A DNA stretch of 38,452 nt from Streptomyces sp. NRRL S-31 (GTDB lineage: Bacteria > Actinomycetota > Actinomycetes > Streptomycetales > Streptomycetaceae). The stretch spans positions 1 through 38,452 of the forward strand of contig NZ_JOCB01000085.1 in the NCBI RefSeq assembly GCF_000718775.1, in the 5' to 3' direction. The notes beneath the pieces were generated by a model. The model was not told where the DNA came from and searched no databases. It worked only from the letters and a program-made list of their open reading frames with translations. Both the position numbers and the translations under genes were made by a program. Positions 20,837 to 28,829 of this stretch are shown here, piece by piece. How positions within the stretch are numbered: the stretch's first letter is position 1; each line of letters opens with the position of its first letter.

Positions 20837-21079
20837 TTACCGGCCGGACCGGGGCGCACCGTGATCGCGGTGTCCGGCACGACCGGAAACGCCGGCCGTG
20901 CCCTCGCCGGCAGTCTCCTCGCCGGCAGTCTCCTCGTCGGCCGTCTCCTCGTCGGCCGTGCCCTCGCCGGCAGCCTCCTCGCGGCGGGCCGAGCCGGCCG
21001 CCGCGGCCGAGGCCGTACGGTTCCGGCGCCGCCCCGCGTTCAGCGGTACGGAGTACGACGTCCCGCTCCCCGGCGTCAT
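20837..21079 (-). CDS. possible small hypothetical protein with acidic pentapeptide repeats
   Basis: I do not recognise this product. The minus-strand frame gives 80 residues from ATG 21079 with mostly G/C third positions. A basic N-terminal part (NAGRRRNRT) is followed by five pentapeptides (GEGTA, DEETA, DEETA, GEETA, GEGTA) encoded by a 15-bp tandem repeat at roughly 20890-20980. An in-frame GTG at 21118, close behind GGGAGG, is an alternative start and would add 13 residues. No ribosome binding site precedes the ATG, and the region could be non-coding. It lies between two plus-strand genes. Confidence 0.3.
   Translation of the reverse strand: MTPGSGTSYSVPLNAGRRRNRTASAAAAGSARREEAAGEGTADEETADEETAGEETAGEGTAGVSGRAGHRDHGAPRSGR
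20890..20980. repeat. 15-bp tandem repeat (about 5 degenerate copies)
   Basis: Units like GCCGGCAGTCTCCTC recur at 15-bp intervals with small changes (GTCGGCCGTCTCCTC). In-phase with the possible minus-strand small ORF they encode (G/D)E(E/G)TA pentads. Confidence 0.7.
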
Positions 21080-21378
21080 CGCCCGGGCGTTCCGCGCCCG
21101 GGCGCCTTCGCCACCCACGCCCTCCCGTGGGCACCCCGGCCCGCACCTTCGCCCGGTGGGCCCGGGACCACGCCGGGGGCTCCCGGGCGTAGATCCGATC
21201 ATCCAACCGCCGCTCCCGCCACGGCAGTACACACTTTCGGGTTCCGTTGGCCGGGCCTCCGGGACACCGGGCGCCCTCCCGGTCCAAGCTGGGGCTCCAC
21301 CCGTCAGCGGACCCCACGAGCCGGAAGCCCCCGGGCCCGGACGCCCGCCGGACGTCCCCGCGGCCCGGAGGAGAGCCC

Positions 21379-22815
21379 ATGAGCGCAGGAGAGGCCACGA
21401 GCCCGCCGCCGCTCGCCGCAGGCCCGGAGCCACCCTCGGCACACCGGGGGTGGACCGTGAGCCCGCCGCCGCTCGCCTCCGGTCCCGGCGGCCCCGCGGC
21501 GCTCCGGTCCCTCCTCGGCACGGTGCTCGACGCACTCGAGGCCGGCGCCGCCGAGCGCGGCGGCCCGCTCCCCGCCGGCGGACCCGGCGCCGTCACCGCG
21601 CGCGTCACCGCCGCCCTCGGGGACGTCCTGCCGGACACCGGCGACCCGGACGCCCTGCGCACCCTCGTCCAGGCCCTCGCCGCCGGCGCCGCCGACCCGG
21701 CCGACCCGCTCTGCGCGGCCCATCTGCACTGCCCGCCGCTCGCCGTGGCCGCCGCCGCCGACCTCGCCGCGAGCGCCCTCAACCCCTCCCTGGACTCCTG
21801 GGACCAGGCCCCGGCCGCCTCCGCCCTGGAAACCGCGGTCACCCGCGCCCTCGCCCGCACCGCCCACCTCGCCGACGCCCTCGTCACGACCGGCGGCACC
21901 GAGTCCAACCAGCTCGCCCTGCTGCTCGCCCGCGAGGCGCACGGCGCCGGCGTCCGCCTGGTCCACGGCGCGAACGCCCACCACTCGCTGCCGCGCGCCG
22001 CCTGGCTGCTCGGCCTGCCGGACCCGGTCGTCGTCCCGGCGCCCCGCGGCACCCTGGACCCGGCCGCCCTGGACGAGGCCCTCACCGCGCTGCCCGGTCC
22101 CCTGCTGGTCGCCGCCACCGCCGGCACCACCGACGCCGGCCTCATCGACCCGCTCCCCGAGATCGCCGGGCGGTGCGCCGCCCACGGCGCCCGGCTGCAC
22201 GTCGACGCGGCCTACGGCGGCGGCCTCCTCTTCAGCGACCGGCACCGGGGCCTGCTCGCCGGCCTCGAAGCCGCCCACACCGTCACCCTCGACCTGCACA
22301 AGCTCGGCTGGCAGCCGGTCGCCGCCGGTCTCCTCGCCGTGTCCCGCCCCGGCGAACTCACCGCGCTCCACCAGCGCGCGGACTACCTGAACGCCGACGA
22401 CGACACCGACGCCGGACTCCCCGACCTGCTCGGCCGCTCCCCGCGCACCAGCCGCCGCCCCGACATCCTGAAGATCGCCGTCACCCTGAGGACACTGGGC
22501 CGCGACGGCCTCGGCGCCCTGGTCGACCAGGTCTGCGCCCGCGCCCGCGAACTGGCCGCACTGATCGACGGCCACCCCGGCTTCGAGCTGTACGGCCAGC
22601 CCGTCATCAGCACCGTGCTGTTCCGCCCGGCAGGAGCGGCCGACGACACCGTCGCCGCCGCCCGCCGACGGCTGCTGCACGAGGGCCGGGCCGTGCTCGG
22701 CCGCGCCCGGCTCGACGGCCGGCTCTGGCTCAAGGTCACCGTCCTCAACCCCCGGACCCGGCCGGACGACCTGGCCCACCTGCTCGAACTCGTCGAAGGA
22801 AGCACCCCCGGATGA
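21379..22815 (+). CDS. PLP-dependent amino acid decarboxylase (group II, lysine/ornithine/diaminobutyrate type)
   Basis: Predicted to decarboxylate a basic amino acid (lysine, ornithine or 2,4-diaminobutyrate) to a diamine. The 478-residue protein has the fold type I group II layout: TTGGTESNQLAL binds phosphate near residues 173-184, HVDAAYGG (Asp276) contacts the PLP ring nitrogen, and Lys308 in DLHKLGWQP forms the Schiff base. The first 40 residues hold two similar SPPPLA-containing stretches and look disordered. Start ATG 21379 follows GGAGGAGAG (21367-21375). It overlaps the next gene by 4 bp (ATGA), so the two are translationally coupled, as desA-desB are in hydroxamate siderophore clusters. 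No iron box was found in the upstream 600 bp. Exact substrate unresolved. Confidence 0.9.
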   Translation: MSAGEATSPPPLAAGPEPPSAHRGWTVSPPPLASGPGGPAALRSLLGTVLDALEAGAAERGGPLPAGGPGAVTARVTAALGDVLPDTGDPDALRTLVQALAAGAADPADPLCAAHLHCPPLAVAAAADLAASALNPSLDSWDQAPAASALETAVTRALARTAHLADALVTTGGTESNQLALLLAREAHGAGVRLVHGANAHHSLPRAAWLLGLPDPVVVPAPRGTLDPAALDEALTALPGPLLVAATAGTTDAGLIDPLPEIAGRCAAHGARLHVDAAYGGGLLFSDRHRGLLAGLEAAHTVTLDLHKLGWQPVAAGLLAVSRPGELTALHQRADYLNADDDTDAGLPDLLGRSPRTSRRPDILKIAVTLRTLGRDGLGALVDQVCARARELAALIDGHPGFELYGQPVISTVLFRPAGAADDTVAAARRRLLHEGRAVLGRARLDGRLWLKVTVLNPRTRPDDLAHLLELVEGSTPG

Positions 22816-24224
22816 CCCACCCCGCACCCCCCGAGCCGGCCTCCCCCCGCGACCTCGTCGGCATCGGCATCGGCCCCTGCAACCTCTCCCTCGCCGCCCT
22901 CGCCCACCCGCTGGCCGAACTCGACGCCGTCTTCTACGAACAACGTCCCCGCTTCGACTGGCACCCCGGACTGCTCATCGAGGGCGCCACCGTCCAAGTG
23001 CCGTTCCTGGCCGACCTGGTGACCCTCGCCGACCCCACCAGCCGCTGGAGTTTCCTCAGCTACCTCAGAGACCGCGAGCGGCTCTTCCCGTTCTACTTCG
23101 CCGAGCGCTTCCACCTCCAGCGCGCCGAGTACGACGCGTACTGCCGCTGGGTCGCCGAGGCCCTCCCCGGGCTGCGCTTCGGCCACCGGGTCGACGCCGT
23201 CCGCTGGAATCCCGAACGGGACGTGTTCGAGGTCGACCACACCCAGCCCGGCGCCGGGGGCGAGGTTGAGGCCCTGGGCCGTACGTACACCCGCAACGTC
23301 GTCATCGGCATCGGCACCGCCCCCTACGTGCCCGACCCGCTCAAGCCCCTGGTGGACACGCCCGGCGTACCCGTCATCCACGCCGCGGACTACCTGGGCC
23401 ACCGCGACTCCGTGCTGGCCGCCGGACACGTCACCGTCGTCGGCTCCGGACAGTCCGGCGCCGAGGTCTTCCTCGATCTGCTGCGCCGCCGCCCGGAAGG
23501 CCGGGAGGGGCTGCACTGGATTGGGCGGAGCGAGGCGTTCGCGCCGATGGAGTACTCCAAGCTGGGCCTGGAGCACTTCACCCCCGACTACACGCGCTAC
23601 TTCCACGCCCTCGCCGAGCCCGTCCGCGACCGGCTGGTCGCCGCCCAGTGGCAGCTGCACAAGGGCATCGACGCCGGCACCCTCGCCGCCATCCACGACG
23701 AGCTGTACCGGCGCACCCTGCACGGCGGCTGGCCGGACGCCGTCCTCACCCCCGGCGTCCGCGTCCGCACCGCCGGCCGCATCGCCACCACCAAGATCGA
23801 ACTGCATCTGGAACACCTCCAGCAGGGCAGCCGCTCCCGGCTCACCACCGACGCCGTCGTCCTCGCCACCGGCTACCGCGAACGCCCCCTCGACCGCGTC
23901 CTCGCCGGCCTCGACCCCTACATCCGCCGCGACAACGGCGAACGCCCGCGCGTCGACGAGGAGTTCCGGCTCGTCCTGGACCCCTCGGTGACCGGCTCGG
24001 TCCACGTCCAGAACGCCGAGCTGCACACCCACGGCGTCGGCACGCCCGACCTCGGCCTGGCCGCCTGGCGCAGCGCGACCATCCTCAACTCCCTCACCGG
24101 CAAGGAGACCTACCCCCTGCCCCGCCGGACCGCCTTCACCTCCTTCGGGCTGGACGATCCGGCGGACCGGGTGCCGCAGGCCAGGCAGCCGAAGCGGCTC
24201 ACCCCGCTCGTCGAGGGGATCTGA
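22812..24224 (+). CDS. lysine/ornithine (diamine) N-monooxygenase, IucD/SidA/DesB family
   Basis: FAD- and NADPH-dependent N-hydroxylase, 470 residues, probably adding a hydroxyl to the free amine of the diamine from the upstream decarboxylase. GIGIGPCNLSLA at residues 17-28 is the FAD motif, DWHPGLLIEGATVQVPFLADLVTL is the conserved substrate-side segment, VVGSGQSGAEVFLDL near 209-223 is the NADPH motif, and VVLATGYRERPL near 350 is the family ATGY motif. In the established desferrioxamine pathway the equivalent enzyme makes N-hydroxycadaverine. The acyltransferase and NIS synthetase needed afterwards are not in this window. The stop lies 18 bp from the convergent 5'-nucleotidase end. Confidence 0.93.
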   Translation: MTHPAPPEPASPRDLVGIGIGPCNLSLAALAHPLAELDAVFYEQRPRFDWHPGLLIEGATVQVPFLADLVTLADPTSRWSFLSYLRDRERLFPFYFAERFHLQRAEYDAYCRWVAEALPGLRFGHRVDAVRWNPERDVFEVDHTQPGAGGEVEALGRTYTRNVVIGIGTAPYVPDPLKPLVDTPGVPVIHAADYLGHRDSVLAAGHVTVVGSGQSGAEVFLDLLRRRPEGREGLHWIGRSEAFAPMEYSKLGLEHFTPDYTRYFHALAEPVRDRLVAAQWQLHKGIDAGTLAAIHDELYRRTLHGGWPDAVLTPGVRVRTAGRIATTKIELHLEHLQQGSRSRLTTDAVVLATGYRERPLDRVLAGLDPYIRRDNGERPRVDEEFRLVLDPSVTGSVHVQNAELHTHGVGTPDLGLAAWRSATILNSLTGKETYPLPRRTAFTSFGLDDPADRVPQARQPKRLTPLVEGI

Positions 24225-24242
24225 GCCACCTGCCCCGGCCGG

Positions 24243-26048
24243 CTAGAAGACCGGCGTACCGCCCCGCACCAGCCTCCAGTCCACCGACGCGAAGTCCTTC
24301 GGGTCCAGCACACCCTTCGCGGTCACCCACTCCGCGATCCGGGTGCGGATCTCCGTCGACTCCGACCACAGCTCCTTGGCGGTGGCGACGTAGGGGAAGG
24401 CACCGCCGCCGTTGGCGCGGTAGTTGTTCACCGCGAGCACGAACTGCTGCGCGTCGTCCAGCGGCGCCCCGCCGAAGGTCAGGTTCCTGATCCGGGACCC
24501 GGCCGGCTGGGCGATGTCGATGTCGTAGGACAGCCCCGAGACGTAGTCGTAGTTGTAGTCCGGGCGACCGCCGGCGTTGGTCAGCTTCTCCACGTCCACC
24601 GGGGCGCCGGCGGCGGTCTGGACGTAGTACTCCGCCGAGTACTCCAGGTAGGCCCGCACCTGGGCGCCCGTCAGCAACTTGGCGACCAGCGTGTTGTCGT
24701 ACACGTACAGGCTCGACAGGTCCCGGACGGTGACGTCGCCGGCCGGGATCTCGGAGGTCCGGGAGAACGGCGACGCCTGGGCGAGCACCGGCAGCGAGGC
24801 GTACTCGGTGCCCGCGAGCGCCGCCTTCACCACGTCCTCCTGGACCTTGGTGATCAGATCGATGATCGGGGCGTCCTGGTAGCGGGCCTTGACGGTGGTC
24901 AGGGTCTCGGTCGCCCGGCCCACCACCTGGTTGACGTAGGCGACGACCTTCTCGTGCTCGTCGGCCAGCAGCTTGGTGATCCTCGGGTCGTCGGCGACGG
25001 TCCTGGAGTCGCGCAGCGACGCGGAGACCGACTCGACCTCCCAGCGGCCCTTGGCGAACACCAGCTCGATGTCGAAGAGGGTGAGCCGCTCGGCGTAGCA
25101 CAGCGGCTCGGAGAGCACGACGGTCCTGCCGGTCTTCTCGTTGACGACCTTCAGCTCCGGGATCTCCAGGTGCGCGTGACCGACCAGGATGGCGTCGATG
25201 CCGGGCACCCGGCGGGCGACGTCGGCCGCCGCGTTCTCCACGTACGGCACCTGGTCGGCGTACGACGACGTGCCCGACGTGCCCGAGTGGGCCGAGACGA
25301 CGACCACGTCCGCGCCCATCGACCTCAGCTTCGGCACCCAGGTGGCGGCCTGCTCCACCAGACCCGGGAACGCCAGCCTGCCCTGCACGTACGCCTTGTC
25401 CCAGATGGCGATGCCGGGGTTGGTCAGCCCCAGGACGGCGACCTTGACCGGCCGCGCGCCCGGCACGTGGAACGTCTTCATGAGGTACGGCGGGAAGGCG
25501 GGCCGCAGCGTCCTGGCGTCCACCGCGTTGGCGCCGAGCAGCGGGAAGTCGAGCTGGTCCTCGAACGTGCGCAGCGTCTCGATGCCGTAGTTGAACTCGT
25601 GGTTGCCGAGGGCCGCCGCGTCGTACCCGATCGCGTTCATCGCCTGCGCCATCGGGTGCACCGGGCCGCCCTCGGCGGTGATCGGGTCGACCTTGGCGTA
25701 GTAGTAGGTCAGCGGGGTGCCCTGGATGGTGTCACCGGCGTCCAGCAGCAGGGTGTTGCGCCGGCCCTTCTCCGCGCGCACCTGCTCGACCAGCGTCGAG
25801 ATCCGCGCCAGGCCGGTCGCGTTGCCCGCCGCGTCCTTGTACTCGGCGTTCTTGAAGTAGTCCCAGTTGAAGACATGGCCGTGCAGGTCGGTGGTGCCCA
25901 TGACGGTCAGGGAGTACCGCTTCGCGGGGTGCCCGGGCCCGCCGTGCTCCGCCGCCTCGGCCGCCGGAGCCGCCGCCGCACCGGCGATCGCCACTCCCGC
26001 TCCGGTGGCGGCGGACTTCTTCAGGAACTTCCGGCGGTTCAGGGGCAT
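24243..26048 (-). CDS. Tat-exported 5'-nucleotidase / 2',3'-cyclic phosphodiesterase
   Basis: Secreted metallophosphoesterase releasing phosphate from nucleotides, 601 residues. NRRKFLKKSAATGAG at the N-terminus is a twin-arginine signal (Arg5, Arg6), with likely cleavage around residue 30-33 after an Ala-rich segment. The calcineurin-like metal-site motifs are present: DLHGH (54-58), DAGDTIQG (103-110), GNHEFNYG (148-155), SAHSGT near 235 and VGHAHLE near 265. The C-terminal 5'-nucleotidase substrate domain (about 350-560) contains YVYDNTLVAKLLTG. Start ATG 26048 follows AGGAGAA (26055-26061). A possible PHO box lies about 40-60 bp upstream. Whether it prefers 5'-mononucleotides or 2',3'-cyclic nucleotides cannot be told. 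Confidence 0.94.
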   Translation of the reverse strand: MPLNRRKFLKKSAATGAGVAIAGAAAAPAAEAAEHGGPGHPAKRYSLTVMGTTDLHGHVFNWDYFKNAEYKDAAGNATGLARISTLVEQVRAEKGRRNTLLLDAGDTIQGTPLTYYYAKVDPITAEGGPVHPMAQAMNAIGYDAAALGNHEFNYGIETLRTFEDQLDFPLLGANAVDARTLRPAFPPYLMKTFHVPGARPVKVAVLGLTNPGIAIWDKAYVQGRLAFPGLVEQAATWVPKLRSMGADVVVVSAHSGTSGTSSYADQVPYVENAAADVARRVPGIDAILVGHAHLEIPELKVVNEKTGRTVVLSEPLCYAERLTLFDIELVFAKGRWEVESVSASLRDSRTVADDPRITKLLADEHEKVVAYVNQVVGRATETLTTVKARYQDAPIIDLITKVQEDVVKAALAGTEYASLPVLAQASPFSRTSEIPAGDVTVRDLSSLYVYDNTLVAKLLTGAQVRAYLEYSAEYYVQTAAGAPVDVEKLTNAGGRPDYNYDYVSGLSYDIDIAQPAGSRIRNLTFGGAPLDDAQQFVLAVNNYRANGGGAFPYVATAKELWSESTEIRTRIAEWVTAKGVLDPKDFASVDWRLVRGGTPVF

Positions 26049-26086
26049 CTCTGGTTCTCCTAGCGGAACGGGTCGACAACGCGCGT

Positions 26087-26108
26087 AGATTCTGACCTGA
26101 ACATGACC
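26087..26108 (-). promoter_or_regulatory. candidate PHO box (PhoP site) upstream of the 5'-nucleotidase
   Basis: On the minus strand two consecutive 11-base units both begin GGTCA (GGTCATGTTCA, then GGTCAGAATCT). The spacing fits the direct-repeat units bound by PhoP in Streptomyces (consensus GTTCACC plus four). Only part of each unit matches, so this is tentative; the phosphatase function of the downstream gene supports it. Confidence 0.35.
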
Positions 26109-26175
26109 CTGTGCGCCAGGCTTGCCGAGGGGAATCCGCTCATCGGAGCAAGTCGCCGCACACTTCAACTCGTGT

Positions 26176-26202
26176 CAACAACCCTTCATGCAAAGGTTGT
26201 TG
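26176..26202. promoter_or_regulatory. palindromic operator candidate upstream of pyk
   Basis: Perfect arms CAACAACC (26176-26183) and GGTTGTTG (26195-26202) flank 11 bases, and two more TT/AA pairs continue inwards. It is AT-richer than its surroundings, about 40-70 bp upstream of the expected pyk transcription start and 128 bp upstream of the divergent nucleotidase start. Confidence 0.55.
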
Positions 26203-26243
26203 GGAGGTCATGCGGGCCGGATTCCCTACCGGCGGGTAAGCCC

Positions 26244-26249
26244 TAGGCT
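26244..26249 (+). promoter_or_regulatory. -10 element of leaderless pyk
   Basis: TAGGCT fits TAnnnT and ends six bases before the pyk ATG, with no ribosome binding site present. Together these indicate a leaderless transcript. Confidence 0.6.
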
Positions 26250-26255
26250 CGATCC

Positions 26256-27692
26256 ATGCGCCGAGCAAAGATCGTCTGTACCCTGGGGCCCGCCACCGAC
26301 TCGTACGACCAGATCAAGGCACTGGTCGAGGCCGGAATGGACGTCGCCCGGTTCAACCTCAGCCACGGCACCCGGGCCGAGCACGAGGAGCGTTACCAGC
26401 GCGTGCGAAAGGCGGCCGACGAAACCGGCCGCAGCGTCGGCATCCTCGCGGACCTTCAGGGCCCGAAGATCCGGCTCGGCCGCTTCGCCGAAGGCCCCGT
26501 ACTCCTCGAACGCGACGACACCTTCACCATCACCGTGGAGGACGGCGTCGAGGGCGACCGCCACCGGTGCGGCACCACGCACGCCGGCCTCGCCGCCGAC
26601 GTCACCCCCGGCGAGCGCGTCCTGGTGGACGACGGCAAGGTCTGCCTGGAGGTCACCGCCGTCGACGGCCCCCGGGTGCGCACCCGCGTGGTCGAGGGCG
26701 GTGTCGTCTCCGACCACAAGGGCCTCAACCTCCCCGGCGTCGCCGTCTCCGTCCCCGCCCTCTCCGAGAAGGACGAGGACGACCTGCGCTGGGCGCTGCG
26801 CACCGGCTTCGACGTGATCGCCCTCTCCTTCGTCCGCAGCGCCGACGACATCGAGGACGTGCACCGGATCATGGCCGAGGAGGGCCGTCGCCTCCCGGTG
26901 ATCGCCAAGGTCGAGAAGCCGCAGGCGGTGCGGAACCTCGAAGGCATCGTCGCCGCCTTCGACGGGCTGATGGTCGCCCGCGGCGACCTGGGTGTCGAGA
27001 TGCCGCTGGAACAGGTGCCGATCGTCCAGAAGCGTGCGATCAAGCTCGCCCGGCGCAACGCCAAGCCGGTGATCGTCGCCACCCAGATGCTCGACTCGAT
27101 GATCGAGAACTCCCGGCCCACCCGCGCCGAGGCATCCGACGTCGCCAACGCGATCCTGGACGGCACCGACGCGGTGATGCTCTCCGGCGAGACCAGCGTC
27201 GGAAAGTACCCGGTCGAGACCGTGCGCACCATGGCGAAGATCGTCACCGCGGTCGAGGAGGAGGTGCTGGCCAAGGGCCTGCCCCCGCTGACCGACCGGA
27301 ACAAGCCACGCACCCAGGGCGGCGCCGTCGCCCGCGCCGCCGCCGAGATGGGCGACTTCCTCGACGCGAAGTTCCTGGTCGCCTTCACCCAGTCCGGGGA
27401 CACCGCCCGCCGGCTCTCCCGCTACCGCTCGCCGATCCCGCTGCTCGCCTTCACCCCCGAGCCGGCCACCCGCTCCCAGCTCAGCCTCACCTGGGGCGCG
27501 GAGACCTTCCTCGGCCCGCACGTGGACTCCACGGACGCGATGGTCGAGCAGGTGGACGAGCTGCTGCTGGAGTACGGCCGCTGCGAGCGGGGCGATGTCG
27601 TGGTGATCACGGCGGGCTCCCCGCCCGGTGTCTCCGGCTCGACCAACATGGTGCGGGTCCACCACATCGGTGAGGACGACAGCCCGAGGTGA
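26256..27692 (+). CDS. pyk: pyruvate kinase
   Basis: Glycolytic enzyme converting phosphoenolpyruvate and ADP to pyruvate and ATP, 478 residues. RRAKIVCTLGPAT opens the barrel, MDVARFNLSHGT carries the K+/substrate Arg and Asn, and the B domain spans about 70-165. The active-site signature VIAKVEKPQAVRNLEGI and DGLMVARGDLGVEM (metal-binding Glu and Asp) follow, then ATQMLDSMI. The C-terminal allosteric domain ends near DVVVITAGSPPG. Full length, no odd residues. Start ATG 26256 has no ribosome binding site but a TAGGCT six bases upstream, so it is probably leaderless. A palindrome further upstream is a regulator-site candidate. A strong bidirectional terminator follows. Confidence 0.98.
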   Translation: MRRAKIVCTLGPATDSYDQIKALVEAGMDVARFNLSHGTRAEHEERYQRVRKAADETGRSVGILADLQGPKIRLGRFAEGPVLLERDDTFTITVEDGVEGDRHRCGTTHAGLAADVTPGERVLVDDGKVCLEVTAVDGPRVRTRVVEGGVVSDHKGLNLPGVAVSVPALSEKDEDDLRWALRTGFDVIALSFVRSADDIEDVHRIMAEEGRRLPVIAKVEKPQAVRNLEGIVAAFDGLMVARGDLGVEMPLEQVPIVQKRAIKLARRNAKPVIVATQMLDSMIENSRPTRAEASDVANAILDGTDAVMLSGETSVGKYPVETVRTMAKIVTAVEEEVLAKGLPPLTDRNKPRTQGGAVARAAAEMGDFLDAKFLVAFTQSGDTARRLSRYRSPIPLLAFTPEPATRSQLSLTWGAETFLGPHVDSTDAMVEQVDELLLEYGRCERGDVVVITAGSPPGVSGSTNMVRVHHIGEDDSPR

Positions 27693-27783
27693 CCGGCCGG
27701 GGCCCGCGCGGGCCCCTGGCGGCGCCCGGGGCCGACGCGGGTGCCACCCGGCGCGATCAAGCGCCCCGGCCCCTTCCTGTACG

Positions 27784-27827
27784 CCGAAAAGCGGAAGACC
27801 ACACGCACGTGGTCTTCCGCTTTTCGG
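27784..27827. terminator. bidirectional terminator between pyk and tRNA-Leu
   Basis: A 19-bp perfect stem (27784-27802 with 27809-27827) closes on a six-base loop. Each side carries a run of four A or T inside the stem, so it can end both the plus-strand pyk transcript and the minus-strand tRNA transcript. Confidence 0.9.
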
Positions 27828-27837
27828 GTTCCCTCGG

Positions 27838-27920
27838 TGCCGGGTGCGGGATTCGAACCCGCAAGCCCTTTCGGGCAGATGTGTTTGAGACATCCGTGTA
27901 TGCCATTCCACCAACCCGGC
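27838..27920 (-). tRNA. tRNA-Leu (anticodon CAA)
   Basis: Type II tRNA folded by eye: acceptor GCCGGGT/ACCCGGC, anticodon stem GATGT/ACATC around the loop CTCAAAC giving anticodon CAA (reads UUG), a long variable arm TGCCCGAAAGGGCTTG, and T arm GCGGG-TTCGAAT-CCCGC. The discriminator is A; the CCA end is not encoded. This is not bldA, which reads UUA. A TATGCT at 27938-27943 (minus strand) could be its -10 element. Confidence 0.96.
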
Positions 27921-28021
27921 AGGACTGGCTGCTCGGAAGCATACCGGGTCAACACAGCTCCCTGCCGCTAGGTAGGCTGCATAGGCAGCAGCACCTGCCC
28001 GGCCCGTACCGAGGAGCCCCC

Positions 28022-28681
28022 GTGACCGCCCCCGAGTCGCCCCAGCCCGTAGACGTGCCCGACGACGACGCGTCGCACGTGCCTCCGCTGACGACCCGTG
28101 TCGTCATCGCCGAGGACGAGGCACTGATCCGGCTCGACCTCAAGGAGATGCTGGAGGAGGAGGGGTACACCGTCGTCGGCGAGGCCGGGGACGGCGAGCA
28201 GGCCGTCGAGCTGGCCCGCGAGCACAAGCCGGACCTGGTCATCCTGGACGTGAAGATGCCCAAGCTGGACGGCATCTCCGCGGCGGAGAAGATCGCCGAG
28301 GAGTCCATCGCGCCGGTCCTGATGCTCACCGCGTTCTCGCAGCGCGACCTCGTGGAGCGGGCCCGGGACGCCGGTGCCATGGCCTACCTGGTCAAGCCGT
28401 TCAGCAAGAGCGACGTCGTCCCGGCGATCGAGATGGCCGTCTCCCGGTTCACCGAGCTGAAGCAGCTGGAGCAGGAGGTCGCCGACCTCACCCAGCGGCT
28501 GGAGACCCGCAAGCTGGTCGACCGCGCGAAGTCCATCCTCCAGACCGAGTACGGCCTGACCGAGCCGGCCGCCTTCCGCTGGATCCAGAAGACCTCCATG
28601 GACCGCCGCATGTCGATGCAGCAGGTCGCCGAGGCGGTCATCGCGGACAACGAGGAGAAGAAGGCGGCCAAGAAGGGCTGA
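28022..28681 (+). CDS. pdtaR: ANTAR-domain response regulator (PdtaR orthologue)
   Basis: Two-component receiver fused to an RNA-binding ANTAR antitermination domain, 219 residues. The receiver (about 25-145) has Glu31-Asp32, phosphoacceptor Asp76 (VILDVKMP), LTAFSQRD and LVKPF. A coiled coil (about 145-165) leads to ANTAR residues around 165-215 (LVDRAKSILQ...EPAAFRWIQ...MSMQQVAEAVI). The receiver and ANTAR parts closely resemble mycobacterial PdtaR, partner of the kinase PdtaS; no kinase gene is next to it here. Start GTG 28022 follows GAGGAG (28011-28016). Residues 1-24 are an acidic, probably disordered extension. A powerful hairpin lies just after the stop. Confidence 0.95.
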   Translation: MTAPESPQPVDVPDDDASHVPPLTTRVVIAEDEALIRLDLKEMLEEEGYTVVGEAGDGEQAVELAREHKPDLVILDVKMPKLDGISAAEKIAEESIAPVLMLTAFSQRDLVERARDAGAMAYLVKPFSKSDVVPAIEMAVSRFTELKQLEQEVADLTQRLETRKLVDRAKSILQTEYGLTEPAAFRWIQKTSMDRRMSMQQVAEAVIADNEEKKAAKKG

Positions 28682-28693
28682 CCACCGCTCGTA

Positions 28694-28736
28694 CGACGAG
28701 GCCCGCGCCCCGGAGAAGGGGGCGCGGGCCTCGTCG
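28694..28736. terminator. terminator between pdtaR and livF
   Basis: An 18-bp perfect stem (28694-28711 with 28719-28736) and a seven-base loop (GGAGAAG), starting 13 bp after the pdtaR stop. It separates two convergent transcripts and may serve both. Confidence 0.9.
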
Positions 28737-28737
28737 C

Positions 28738-28773
28738 GTGCCCGGACGGCCGGGTGTGCCCGGACGGCCGGGT
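28738..28773. repeat. 18-bp tandem duplication
   Basis: GTGCCCGGACGGCCGGGT occurs twice in a row (28738-28755 and 28756-28773), followed by a decayed third start GTGGCCGGCCGGG. It is non-coding, between the terminator and the end of livF. Confidence 0.8.
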
Positions 28774-28829
28774 GTGGCCGGCCGGGCGGGGGAACCGCCC
28801 GTTTCCGAGCGGCCGCCGTGGACGGACGG

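Noticed and set aside
27838..27920. bldA-type developmental tRNA-Leu
   Set aside because: The anticodon loop gives CAA (codon UUG), not UAA as in bldA.
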